Positions 16,803 to 24,582 of a DNA stretch of 64,000 nt are shown one piece after another. A program made the position numbers and the translations under genes. The first letter of the stretch is position 1. Each line of letters opens with the position of its first letter. The notes under the pieces were generated by a model. The model was not told the origin of the DNA. It ran no database searches and was given only the letters and a program-made list of their open reading frames with translations. The stretch comes from JAUWOY01 sp034431315 (GTDB lineage: Bacteria; Chloroflexota; Anaerolineae; VGOG01), in contig DAOUDK010000049.1 of the NCBI GenBank assembly GCA_034431315.1, positions 7,793-71,792 on the forward strand. The letters are read 5' to 3'.

Positions 16803-17228
16803 ATGATGATGGAAGACAAAAAACATCACCCGCTTATCCGCACGATCTACCTTTACCTTTTCGCCTTGGTGGGGCTGGCCTTGTTGACCATTGGCACAGT
16901 CAGATTTGTTGATATGGGATTGAAGGCTTTTGTCTTCACCCAAGCCGAGGACATGCAACGGCTTTACCAAGGGCCTGGTATGCCCTATCCACTTGAGCGG
17001 ATTGAGAAACTTCAAGAGGAAGAGGGGCTATCTGAGGAGGAGAAAGCTACCATCAAACGGTGGCTGGCGGATTACGAGGATTGGGAAAAAAGGAGCTCCC
17101 AAACCGATCCCGTTACAGCCCAAAGGCACAGGGACGCCTCCACCATCTTGGCCATGATTCTCGTTGGCTTGCCTCTATATCTCTTTCACTGGCGGATTAT
17201 TAGCAGGGAGACCAAGGGCAAAGAGTAA
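16803..17228 (+). CDS. Small two-helix membrane protein (DUF5671-like)
   Basis: The 141-residue protein has a membrane helix at about 12-35, a charged central part (about 45-105, EKLQEEEGLSEEEKATIKRW) and a second helix at about 112-132. The arrangement resembles DUF5671-type membrane proteins found in Chloroflexota, but that assignment is weak. Three consecutive ATG codons follow AAAGGAG; the third (16809) has the best spacing. It lies between the two glycosidase genes on the same strand and may be part of their operon. Confidence 0.6.
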   Translation: MMMEDKKHHPLIRTIYLYLFALVGLALLTIGTVRFVDMGLKAFVFTQAEDMQRLYQGPGMPYPLERIEKLQEEEGLSEEEKATIKRWLADYEDWEKRSSQTDPVTAQRHRDASTILAMILVGLPLYLFHWRIISRETKGKE

Positions 17229-17291
17229 GGGCAAAGAGGATTTTCACTGGCCCATTGGAGTTGGTTAGGAGGGTTCACAACCTGACGCATT

Positions 17292-17324
17292 GGAGCACGG
17301 GCCGCTGTCCCGTGCCCGTGCTCC
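17292..17324 (+). terminator. Hairpin between the membrane protein and second glycosidase
   Basis: A perfect 10-bp stem GGAGCACGGG (17292-17301 with 17315-17324) with a 13-nt loop, followed by TTAACTT. It could be a weak terminator or a small repeat hairpin. Confidence 0.5.
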
Positions 17325-17383
17325 TTAACTTGTGGAGAATCAGCCCTCCGTTCGTCTGAACAGTTTACCTGGGGGAGGCTAGT

Positions 17384-18850
17384 TTGCAATCTCGAAAGCA
17401 AAGAAGCACTACAAGTCAACTTCTGTTGGCGACTTTACTGGTGGTGATGGGTCTCTGCGCGGGAGCTTTCTCCATCTGGGCTCTGTTCGTCTACGAGCCT
17501 GCGCCAGTGGCGGTAATCCCCGCTGTGGTGGAAAAGCCTGTTGCAACTGATACTCCTACCCCATCTGCTCAAACGGGGGGTGAGCCAATGCTGCCCGCCG
17601 TACCCCCGGAGGATACGCCAACACCGCTCGCTCAACAGCCGACGGATACACCAACACCGTCCGCACCACTCTCAACCGATACTCCCACGCCATCAAGTCA
17701 GCTTGCAACAGATACACCGGCTCCACCAGCCACGCCAACACCTCAGCCTCCAACCGACACGCCGGTCCCTCCTGCCACACCCACCCCTACCCCTCGCCCC
17801 CCCAAACCTCTGACCATGAGCTCGCCGGAATACGGCATGCAGGCCTTCCTCTGGTGGCGTCCGGAGGTAGCCGATCGTGACCTTGCGCTGATCAAAGAAG
17901 CCGGCTTCGGTTGGGTCAAGCAGGGCTTCGGCTGGAGGGACATCGAAGGGGCGTGCAGAGGCTGCTTCGACTGGAGCTTTACCGACCGCATCGTCAGCCA
18001 GGTGGAGGGGCACGGACTCGACCTGGTGGTGCGCCTGGATCACCAGCCTTATTGGGCCGGGGAGTACAGAAATGGCCCTCCCGCCAACTACGAGGATTTC
18101 GGCGACTTCGTCTACGCTTTGGCTAGCCGCTACGCTGGCCGCATCCGCGCTTACGAGATCTGGAACGAACCCAACCTGTCCCGTGAGTGGGGAGAGAAGC
18201 CGCCCAATCCGGCAGAGTACACCGCCCTGCTGAAAATCGGCTATCAGCGTATCAAGGAGGCCGATCCCAACGCCATGGTCATCTCAGCGGGGCTGACCCC
18301 GACCAGCCGCTGGGATCACGTGGCCGTTCCCGACGTTGAATTCCTCAGGGGAATGTACGCCGCCGGAGCCAAGCCCTACTTCGATGTCCTGGGGGCTCAC
18401 GGTGCCGGCTACAAAGCGCCCCCTGAGGTAGATCCAGGGGTGGTGGCCGAGCATCCGGTCTGGGGCAACCCCGGCGATCCCAGCCCTCCGGAGCTAAAGC
18501 GCGTCTATTGCTTCCGCCACGTGGAGGACCTGCGCCAGGTGATGGTCGAAAACGGAGACGCCGACAAGCAGGTAGCAGTGCTGGAGTTCGGCTGGACCAC
18601 CGACCCCATACATCCGGCGTACGCCTGGCATGCCGTGACGGAGGAGCAGCAGGCCGATTACCTGGTGCAGGCCTACCAGTACGCCAAAGAGCACTGGTCT
18701 CCATGGATCGGGCTGATGAGCTTGATCTACATCGCCGACCCCGATTGGACGGAGGAGGATGAGCAATACTGGTGGTCTATCACCTATCCCAGCTATCCTA
18801 AGAAAAAGGTACACCTGGCGTATGAGAAGTTGAAGGCCATGCCCAAGTAG
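17384..18850 (+). CDS. Secreted clan GH-A glycoside hydrolase with Pro/Thr stalk
   Basis: The 488-residue protein starts at TTG 17384, 7 nt after GGGGGAGG. It has a membrane anchor (about 12-33) and a stalk of PTPSAQ/TDTPTP repeats (about 45-140). The TIM-barrel glycosidase domain (about 145-488) is paralogous to the C-terminal domain of the 13758 protein. Catalytic carboxylates are in EIWNEPN (E262) and LEFGWT (E401), consistent with GH5/GH39-like retaining enzymes. The barrel is probably displayed on the cell surface. The exact GH family and sugar are not determinable here. Confidence 0.8.
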   Translation: MQSRKQRSTTSQLLLATLLVVMGLCAGAFSIWALFVYEPAPVAVIPAVVEKPVATDTPTPSAQTGGEPMLPAVPPEDTPTPLAQQPTDTPTPSAPLSTDTPTPSSQLATDTPAPPATPTPQPPTDTPVPPATPTPTPRPPKPLTMSSPEYGMQAFLWWRPEVADRDLALIKEAGFGWVKQGFGWRDIEGACRGCFDWSFTDRIVSQVEGHGLDLVVRLDHQPYWAGEYRNGPPANYEDFGDFVYALASRYAGRIRAYEIWNEPNLSREWGEKPPNPAEYTALLKIGYQRIKEADPNAMVISAGLTPTSRWDHVAVPDVEFLRGMYAAGAKPYFDVLGAHGAGYKAPPEVDPGVVAEHPVWGNPGDPSPPELKRVYCFRHVEDLRQVMVENGDADKQVAVLEFGWTTDPIHPAYAWHAVTEEQQADYLVQAYQYAKEHWSPWIGLMSLIYIADPDWTEEDEQYWWSITYPSYPKKKVHLAYEKLKAMPK

Positions 18851-18854
18851 CGAT

Positions 18855-18883
18855 TTGCGCGTTTCAAAATTGGATGGTATAAT
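18855..18883 (+). promoter_or_regulatory. Promoter of the tRNA gene
   Basis: TTGCGC (18855-18860), a 17-bp spacer and TATAAT (18878-18883) stand 11 bp before the first base of the mature tRNA. Confidence 0.75.
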
Positions 18884-18894
18884 AGCCACGTAAC

Positions 18895-18968
<74 letters not shown>

Positions 18969-19072
18969 CTCTTGTACTGAGCTCTGTCGAAGTGCTTGTT
19001 AGCTAGCCGCGGCTGCACCGAGGGTGTCCCCATCGTCGAAGCGTTCCCGCGGCTTTTTCTGTTGAACGGCAA

Positions 19073-19876
19073 GTGAGGCCCTGGCCCATGGATCCGCTGC
19101 CATCGCTGCTCAACTTAATAGACTACCAAGTGGAATCGACCTTGTGGGTGGTTTTCTCCATCGGACTTTATGCTCTGGGAGTTGACATCGCCTGGCACTA
19201 CCGCCGGCCGAGGTCCGGTCGACTAGGACGCTGGGCTGAGGCGATCAAGGGCTGGCCCTATCGCTACTGGCTCCTGGAAGCCATCAGATTTCTGTACTAC
19301 ATCGGCATCCCTTACGCTGCTTTGCTGCGCGGAGTTGCCCTGCCTCGGCTGATGGGCTTGACGCACCTCGATTGGGTCAAGGGGATTGGCCTGGGGGCGG
19401 CGCTGGGCGGGGGCGCCTTCTTGCTTTTGGCCTTGATCTGGTGGTGGTACGCTCGCGCTGTCGCTGCCCTGCCCCTCTCGGCAAGGCAGCGGCCAGGGGC
19501 AAGCTTGGGGGATGATTCTACCAATGGGTGGATCCTCTTGCGGGAGGCCATCTACCTGGAAACTCACTGGGCCTTCTACCGCAGCGCCGCCATCCTGCTC
19601 CTCGACGATTATTACGCAGGCATTTTCCTGGGCTTCCTGCTCGTCACCCTGGAATGGTCAATTAACCCAGCCTGGCGTACGGATTTGAGCGTGCCGTGGC
19701 GGTCGGCGGACGTCCTCATGAGATGGAGCATGGCCTTCGCCACAGGCATCATCTTCCTCTTCATCCGCAACCTCTGGCTGCTCGTGCCCATCCACTGGGG
19801 CGTCGAAATGGCTTGCCATCGCTTGCTGGCCAGTTTTTCCCAGAGGAACAACGGACAGCAGGATTTATCGGACTGA
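19073..19876 (+). CDS. Polytopic membrane protein, possibly CPBP-like
   Basis: The 267-residue protein has about 6-7 hydrophobic helices. LREAIYLETHWAFYR and PIHWGVEMACH faintly recall the Glu and His motifs of CPBP intramembrane proteases, but the canonical EExxxR is not intact, so a non-proteolytic relative or an unrelated membrane protein is equally possible. Start choices are GTG 19073 or ATG 19088 (MDPLPSLLNLI); the latter gives a more typical N-terminus. The gene ends just before a terminator hairpin shared with the convergent small membrane protein gene. Confidence 0.6.
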   Translation: MRPWPMDPLPSLLNLIDYQVESTLWVVFSIGLYALGVDIAWHYRRPRSGRLGRWAEAIKGWPYRYWLLEAIRFLYYIGIPYAALLRGVALPRLMGLTHLDWVKGIGLGAALGGGAFLLLALIWWWYARAVAALPLSARQRPGASLGDDSTNGWILLREAIYLETHWAFYRSAAILLLDDYYAGIFLGFLLVTLEWSINPAWRTDLSVPWRSADVLMRWSMAFATGIIFLFIRNLWLLVPIHWGVEMACHRLLASFSQRNNGQQDLSD

Positions 19877-19974
19877 CAGGATTTACAGGTCGGTTGCGCG
19901 TTTGCCAGGGCCACGTGGCATGCTCCTTATCCATAAATCCTGCGCATCGGCGTTCTAAACCTATCAAACAACGC

Positions 19975-20005
19975 GGGGCAAGCAGTTTTGTATTCTGCTT
20001 GCCCC
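19975..20005. terminator. Terminator hairpin between convergent genes
   Basis: A perfect 11-bp stem GGGGCAAGCAG (19975-19985 with 19995-20005) with a 9-nt loop lies between the plus-strand membrane protein and the minus-strand 90-residue protein. Confidence 0.7.
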
Positions 20006-20041
20006 GTATGCTATCCGCGAATTCTGTGCGTCGTGTTCTTG

Positions 20042-20314
20042 CTACCCGATCACAAAGGATAGAACGATCAGCGCAGCCAACATTGCCCCGGCCAAGATAG
20101 CGATCCGTTTCAGGTCGACATACACGTAGCGATATTCCTCGGCCAGCTTTGCCGTCTTCTCTTCGGCTAGCTTCGCTGCTTTCTCTTCCGCCAGTGCCGC
20201 CGTTTCCTTTGCCACAGTTGGGCTTGGCGCCGGTGCTGGCTGCCTCGATCTGCCTGCCGGGATGCTTCTCTTCTTCTTCGAACGTTTCTTGGCGCGACGC
20301 GATTTCTTAGCCAT
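20042..20314 (-). CDS. Small basic single-pass membrane protein
   Basis: The 90-residue protein has a very basic N-terminus (AKKSRRAKKRSKKKRS), a Pro/Ala linker, and short EEKAAKLAEEKTAKLAEE repeats (about 40-60). A conserved segment YRYVYVDLKRI leads into one C-terminal membrane helix (about 72-89). From memory, this basic-linker-YRYVYxDLxRI-helix architecture recurs in Chloroflexota and has no assigned role. It is monocistronic. Confidence 0.7.
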   Translation of the reverse strand: MAKKSRRAKKRSKKKRSIPAGRSRQPAPAPSPTVAKETAALAEEKAAKLAEEKTAKLAEEYRYVYVDLKRIAILAGAMLAALIVLSFVIG

Positions 20315-20420
20315 GTTTTTACCTCCAATTCATCTGGGTTTCTATCTTCACTTCTATTATACTACGCTTTGGCCTGAACAACAAATTTCATAGCACGTCA
20401 AAGCGGGGGGATGAGGGTAA

Positions 20421-20509
20421 CTGTCAACGGATTCCGGGAACGAATTGAACGGATTGGAGCTCCGCACGTGACATCTTCCGTTCAATCCATTTAAAAAATC
20501 CGTTGACAG
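20421..20509. repeat. Palindromic element with CTGTCAACGGATT ends (copy 1)
   Basis: The 89-bp element has perfect 13-bp terminal inverted repeats (CTGTCAACGGATT ... AATCCGTTGACAG) and internal GAACGGATT/CGTTCAATCC arms. A second copy is at 58728-58839, and a relative with ATGACAACGAATT ends at 33273-33350. It is a MITE-like or REP-like mobile hairpin. Confidence 0.75.
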
Positions 20510-20562
20510 CAATTCGCGCTTTCTATCCCCCTACTCTGGGGTGCTAAGACAAATTCCAACTG

Positions 20563-22215
20563 TCAACTGGAAGGGCGCACTTTTCGCCAGATTATCTTCC
20601 CGACCAACCTCGCCTCTTCCACCCGCAGGAGGGCGATCATCCCCAGGTATGTAACCAACCCCACACCGCCTGCCCCGCCGACGATGACCAGCTTGCCCAC
20701 CAGGGTGCTGGCATCGAGCACTCCTTGTAGTCCACTGAGGGCGAGGTAGGTTACCCCTCCCATCACCAGCGAGGCGGAGAGGGCTTTGAAAGCGAGAGCC
20801 ACGATCCCATGTCCACCTAAGCCCCCCATGCGTCGCTGGAAAAGTACGAGCATGGTCAGGGCGTGAACGGTGAGTTGAGCGGAGTTGGCCAGGATCAGCC
20901 CGATCATGCCCAGCGGGCGGATCAGAGACAGAGCTACTATTAAGTAGACCACAACCCCCAGCACTCCCACCAGGGCCGGAGTCAAAGTGTCCTTTCGGGC
21001 GTAGAAAGCAAAGATCAGAGGCAGATCAATGGCGGCGAAGGTCAGGCCCAGCAGGTAGTAGCGGAGGGCCATGGCTGTTTGAGCAGTGTCATAGGCGTCG
21101 AAGTTGCCATGCTGATAGATGAGAGCCACGATGGGTGTGGCCAGGATGAAGAGTCCGATAGTGGCTGGGGTGATGGCCATCAGCACCATCTTGAGGCCCA
21201 GGGCAAGGGTGTGTTGGAAGTTGGAGGTTGGAGATTGGAGGTTGGAGGTTGGAGGTTGGAGGTCGGAGCTTTGAGCTTTGAACTTTGAACTTTGAGCTTC
21301 GGACGAGCCATATTGCGACAGAGTCGGCAGGATGGCCAGGGAGATGGCCGCCGACACCAGGCCTATGGGAAGCTGAATCAGCCGGGTGGCATAATCCATC
21401 CAAGCGATGCTCTCCCCGCCGGTGCGCGAAGCCAGGTTGCGGTCAATGGCGATACCTATCTGGCTGATAACCAGGCCCAATACTATGGGCAGGTAGAGGC
21501 CGGCGATACGGCGCAAAGCCGGGTGGGAGAGGTTGAGGGAAAAGGCGAACCTGACGTCGCGCAAATCTGGCAATTGGATGGCCAGTTGCAGCATCGCTCC
21601 CAGCAGAATGCCCAGCGCCAGGCTGTAGATGTTGACTCTATCGGCCAACAGCAAGGCACAAGTGATGATGCCAGCGTTATAGATGGCGGCGCCGAAAGCC
21701 GGGTAAGTGAAGCGCTTCAGGGTGTAGAGCAGGCCGGTGACCATGCCAGAGAGCCCGAAGAAGAGCACCGCTGGCAGAATAATGCGAATCATCCTGGTAG
21801 TCACTGCCTGCAACTGGGCGTCGAAGCCACTACCCAAGAGCCAGGCCACCTGAGGGGCGAAAAGCTCCAGGAGGATAACGATAAGCCCGAGGATGACAAC
21901 GGCCAAGCTGACGACGACGCTGAAGATGTGCCAAAGCTCCTGTCGTTTCTGTGGCGAGGCATAGTCACTGAAGACCGGCACCAGGGCGGCGCTGAGCAGG
22001 CCCCCGATGAGGAGGTCGTAGATCATGGTGGGCACTTGGGCAGCCACTACGAAAGCGCTGACATGAGGGCTGCCCCCGAAGAGGCCAGCTATGACGGTCT
22101 GCCGCACCAGGCCCAACACTCGGCTGGCCACGTTGCCCAGAGAAAGGATGCCGGCTGCCTTGGCGATGCCCTCGGTGGCTGGGGGAACCTCTACTGTCTG
22201 GCTCAATGTCGTCAT
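20563..22215 (-). CDS. murJ: Lipid II flippase MurJ
   Basis: The 550-residue MATE/MVF-family protein has about 14 membrane helices. Conserved residues include GNVASRVLGLVRQTVIAGLFG near the start and VFSDYASP, typical of MurJ, which flips lipid II for peptidoglycan synthesis. ATG 22215 overlaps the stop of rfaE2 as ATGA, so translation is coupled. About residues 304-332 (LQPPTSNLQSPTSNF region, DNA 21213-21300) come from an in-frame TTGGAGG-type phrase repeat and lengthen one loop. A role in flipping a surface glycan lipid is an alternative, because the neighbours make heptose and glycans. Confidence 0.85.
   Translation of the reverse strand: MTTLSQTVEVPPATEGIAKAAGILSLGNVASRVLGLVRQTVIAGLFGGSPHVSAFVVAAQVPTMIYDLLIGGLLSAALVPVFSDYASPQKRQELWHIFSVVVSLAVVILGLIVILLELFAPQVAWLLGSGFDAQLQAVTTRMIRIILPAVLFFGLSGMVTGLLYTLKRFTYPAFGAAIYNAGIITCALLLADRVNIYSLALGILLGAMLQLAIQLPDLRDVRFAFSLNLSHPALRRIAGLYLPIVLGLVISQIGIAIDRNLASRTGGESIAWMDYATRLIQLPIGLVSAAISLAILPTLSQYGSSEAQSSKFKAQSSDLQPPTSNLQSPTSNFQHTLALGLKMVLMAITPATIGLFILATPIVALIYQHGNFDAYDTAQTAMALRYYLLGLTFAAIDLPLIFAFYARKDTLTPALVGVLGVVVYLIVALSLIRPLGMIGLILANSAQLTVHALTMLVLFQRRMGGLGGHGIVALAFKALSASLVMGGVTYLALSGLQGVLDASTLVGKLVIVGGAGGVGLVTYLGMIALLRVEEARLVGKIIWRKVRPSS
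21213..21300. repeat. TTGGAGG/TTGAGCTTTGAAC phrase repeat inside murJ
   Basis: Tandem 7-bp units (TTGGAGG, TTGGAAG, TTGGAGA) are followed by TTTGAAC units, all read in frame within murJ. It is the same family as the larger array at 25301-25447. Confidence 0.85.
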
Positions 22216-22697
22216 TCGTCTCCCCCGTAACGAGTCAGGATGGTCTCGATGATGTCCGTCGTCGAGCGGCTGGGCACCTGGGGCAGTATCTCCGCCCGGA
22301 TGCCACATTCGGCGATGACTTTTGCCTCAGGCAGGTCTTCAATAGCCCAGTCCCCGCCCTTGACGTAGACCTCAGGCCTCAGCGCAGCCAACAGCCTCTC
22401 CGCCGTCCTCTCCTCGAAGATGATCACGTAGTCCACACACTGCAGGGCCGCCAACAGTTGCGCCCGCTCCTCCTGGGGCACGATGGGGCGCTTCTGGCCC
22501 TTGAGGAGCCGCGTCGAAGCGTCGCTGTTCAGTCCCACGATCAGCACATCGCCCAGCGCCTTCGCCCTCTGCAAGCAGTCAACGTGGCCCACGTGCAAGA
22601 TGTCGAAGTGGCCGTTGGTGAGGACGATGGTTTTGCCCTGGGCCCTCAACTTCTCCCGTATGGTAACCGCTTCTTGGAGGAAAACCACTTCACCCAA
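22212..22697 (-). CDS. rfaE2: D-glycero-beta-D-manno-heptose 1-phosphate adenylyltransferase
   Basis: The 161-residue nucleotidyltransferase has the family motifs TNGHFDILHVGHVDCL (HxGH at about 33-39), VGLNSDASTRLLKG, YVKGGDW and the C-terminal SRSTTDIIETIL. It transfers AMP to heptose-1-P, giving ADP-heptose. It corresponds to the C-terminal half of E. coli HldE, with the kinase encoded separately just upstream (12-bp gap). The stop overlaps the murJ start. Confidence 0.9.
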   Translation of the reverse strand: MGEVVFLQEAVTIREKLRAQGKTIVLTNGHFDILHVGHVDCLQRAKALGDVLIVGLNSDASTRLLKGQKRPIVPQEERAQLLAALQCVDYVIIFEERTAERLLAALRPEVYVKGGDWAIEDLPEAKVIAECGIRAEILPQVPSRSTTDIIETILTRYGGDE

Positions 22698-22709
22698 TGC
22701 TTTCTCCCT

Positions 22710-23726
22710 TCACCAATTCTCGATGGCCCAGCCCAACTCCTCCGGGGTGGCGGTGGCGTTGCCTAGCTTGCGCACCACCAAGCCGGCGGCGTAGTTAGCC
22801 AGGTGTGCCGCCGGCAGGAGGTCGAGGCCAGCGGCCAGGGCCAGGGTGGCCACGGCGATGACGGTGTCCCCCGCTCCGGTGACGTCGAAGACCTCGCTGA
22901 CGTTGGCGGCGGGGATGTGGGCGTAGGGCTCATCGCGGCCCAAAAGGGACATGCCCTCAGGTCCGCGAGTGATGAGGATAGCCTGGATTTCGAGATCGGC
23001 CAGCAGTTGCTGTTGAGCCTCTCGAAAATCGCCTTCGCTGGAGAGGCTTCGCCCCAGCACCGCCTCCGCCTCGCGCTGGTTGCACTTCACCAGGTCGAAG
23101 CCGGCGAACTTGTGGAGATTCCCCTGGGAGTCCACGGCAGCAAGTTTCTTGTGCTGGCGGGCTAATTTCAGCGAGGCCGCGACGATCGCTTCGCTGGCCA
23201 CGCCCGTCCGGTAGTCGGAGATCAGCACGGCGTCAACCTGGGGGACGAGGGCTTCAAGGTGGGCCACGATAGCTTTCTCCACCTCCCCGGCCACGGGGCA
23301 ACGGTCCAGGTGGTCAATGCGGGCCAACTGCTGGGGAAAGCGCAGGCTTCCCTGGGCGACGATGCGGGTCTTGGTGGTGGTGGGGCGGGAGGGGTCGGTC
23401 ACCACCGCTGCTGTATCAATGCCTGCTTCCTTGAGCTTAGCCAGCAGCGTCCGCCCCGCCTCGTCGTCTCCGATGACGCCCACCTGATAGGCCATCCCGC
23501 CCAGGGCGACGATATTATTGGAAGGATTGGCCGCCCCGCCGGGCAGGTAGCGTTTTCCCGCGAACTCCAGTACCGGGATGGGCGCCTCCCGCGATAGTCG
23601 GGTTGCTCGCCCGGAGATGTATTCGTCGAGGAAGATGTCGCCGACGACTAGCACGCTCCTACTCGCTAATTTAGGCAGTGATTGCAAAAGCTTAGCTTTG
23701 CTTGTCATGACCCAAACCTTTGTCAA
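22710..23726 (-). CDS. rfaE1: D-glycero-beta-D-manno-heptose-7-phosphate kinase (PfkB family)
   Basis: The PfkB-type kinase has up to 338 residues, with SVLVVGDIFLDEYISGRATRL at the N-terminus, LPGGAANPSNNIVALG (sugar-binding GG), DYRTGV and the catalytic anion-hole DVTGAGDTVIA near 270. It makes heptose-1,7-bisphosphate. ATG 23708 (MTSKAKLLQ) is a plausible shorter start. With rfaE2 it supplies most of the ADP-heptose pathway; gmhA and gmhB are not in the window. Confidence 0.88.
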   Translation of the reverse strand: MTKVWVMTSKAKLLQSLPKLASRSVLVVGDIFLDEYISGRATRLSREAPIPVLEFAGKRYLPGGAANPSNNIVALGGMAYQVGVIGDDEAGRTLLAKLKEAGIDTAAVVTDPSRPTTTKTRIVAQGSLRFPQQLARIDHLDRCPVAGEVEKAIVAHLEALVPQVDAVLISDYRTGVASEAIVAASLKLARQHKKLAAVDSQGNLHKFAGFDLVKCNQREAEAVLGRSLSSEGDFREAQQQLLADLEIQAILITRGPEGMSLLGRDEPYAHIPAANVSEVFDVTGAGDTVIAVATLALAAGLDLLPAAHLANYAAGLVVRKLGNATATPEELGWAIENW

Positions 23727-23822
23727 AGTCCGCGCGTATCATAACAAAAAGCGCCAGTGGCCAAACGGACGGCGTCTCTCTCCCTGGCGTTTAAAGCTGT
23801 CATCTCATCGGGCCAAAGTCAC

Positions 23823-24110
23823 TCATAAGTGTGGAACCACTTTCAGGATCTCTATCTCTTGCTCTTCTTTGAAGACCTCGTAGATGATTCGCATGGAATG
23901 GATGCCCCGATATTCGAATAGTCCTTCCAATTCTCCACGCAACTGTCGGATGTGAAGGGGATGCCGGTTGCGAAAGGGGTTATCGCATATCTTCTGCATC
24001 GCCTGATCAATCCGGCGCTGCATCTTGGGGCTCAGGGATTTTATGTAGCGCTCCGCTTTGGGACGGACATGCCTTATGCGATATGGAGTTCTTGGCGTAT
24101 CTCTTCCCAT
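23823..24110 (-). CDS. RelE/ParE-superfamily toxin
   Basis: The 95-residue basic protein has the RelE/ParE layout: ERYIKSLSPKMQRRIDQAMQ, then HPLHIRQLRGELEGLFEYR and a final strand pair MRIIYEVFKEEQEIEILKV. Family members cleave mRNA on the ribosome or poison gyrase. The upstream antitoxin gene overlaps it by 37 bp, as in many such modules. Confidence 0.8.
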   Translation of the reverse strand: MGRDTPRTPYRIRHVRPKAERYIKSLSPKMQRRIDQAMQKICDNPFRNRHPLHIRQLRGELEGLFEYRGIHSMRIIYEVFKEEQEIEILKVVPHL

Positions 24111-24406
24111 GACCGTCCCTTTTCTGTCTCAAAGGCTTCCCTTTCCTCCTTAATTGCTTGAACTAGATCGCTGTCAGCCAGGATCTCCGCCGTCGCTTCC
24201 CAATCTGCAAGAAGTTTGGCCAGGGGGCTGAAGTCACTTGACTCAGTGGCCACCAAACTAGCTCGCCATAGATCCAGGAGGAACTCTAATCTATGCCGCC
24301 CTTCTAGCGCTTGCCAGATCTCTTTCACCTTCTCTTCGGACAGCAGAGGATGAGATAGTCGAACCAGTTTGGCGTCTGCAGTGAGTTTTTCAAAAGTCAC
24401 GGTCAA
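24074..24406 (-). CDS. Antitoxin partner of the RelE/ParE-like toxin
   Basis: The 110-residue acidic, helical protein (VTFEKLTADAKLVRLSHPLL ... EEREAFETEKGRSWEEIRQE) is recognised mainly by position, because it overlaps the toxin start. The C-terminal acidic part could wrap the toxin. No DNA-binding motif is evident. Confidence 0.65.
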   Translation of the reverse strand: MTVTFEKLTADAKLVRLSHPLLSEEKVKEIWQALEGRHRLEFLLDLWRASLVATESSDFSPLAKLLADWEATAEILADSDLVQAIKEEREAFETEKGRSWEEIRQELHIA

Positions 24407-24582
24407 AGCCAGCCCCCCTCTCTACGAGCTCATTATATCCCTCGCTTTGGATTATATCACGTTTCGACCTGACAAGCAAATTGTGGTCCCCAATCCGCAA
24501 TCCGCAATCCGAAACGCCGCCTGCTTTTCGCCGATACACTACCAGGCGGCGTTCCCCGCTGCCCGAATAGAACAGCACACTT
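24407..24582. other. Intergenic stretch with hairpin and CAATCCG repeat
   Basis: It contains three CCGCAAT units (24490-24510) and a perfect 10-bp hairpin ACGCCGCCTG (24514-24523 with 24543-24552). The hairpin may terminate transcription of the glycosyltransferase block. Confidence 0.5.

Noticed and set aside
19380..19876. Firm assignment of the membrane protein as a CPBP protease
   Set aside because: The EExxxR motif is not intact and only weak resemblance remains, so it is left as an unknown membrane protein.
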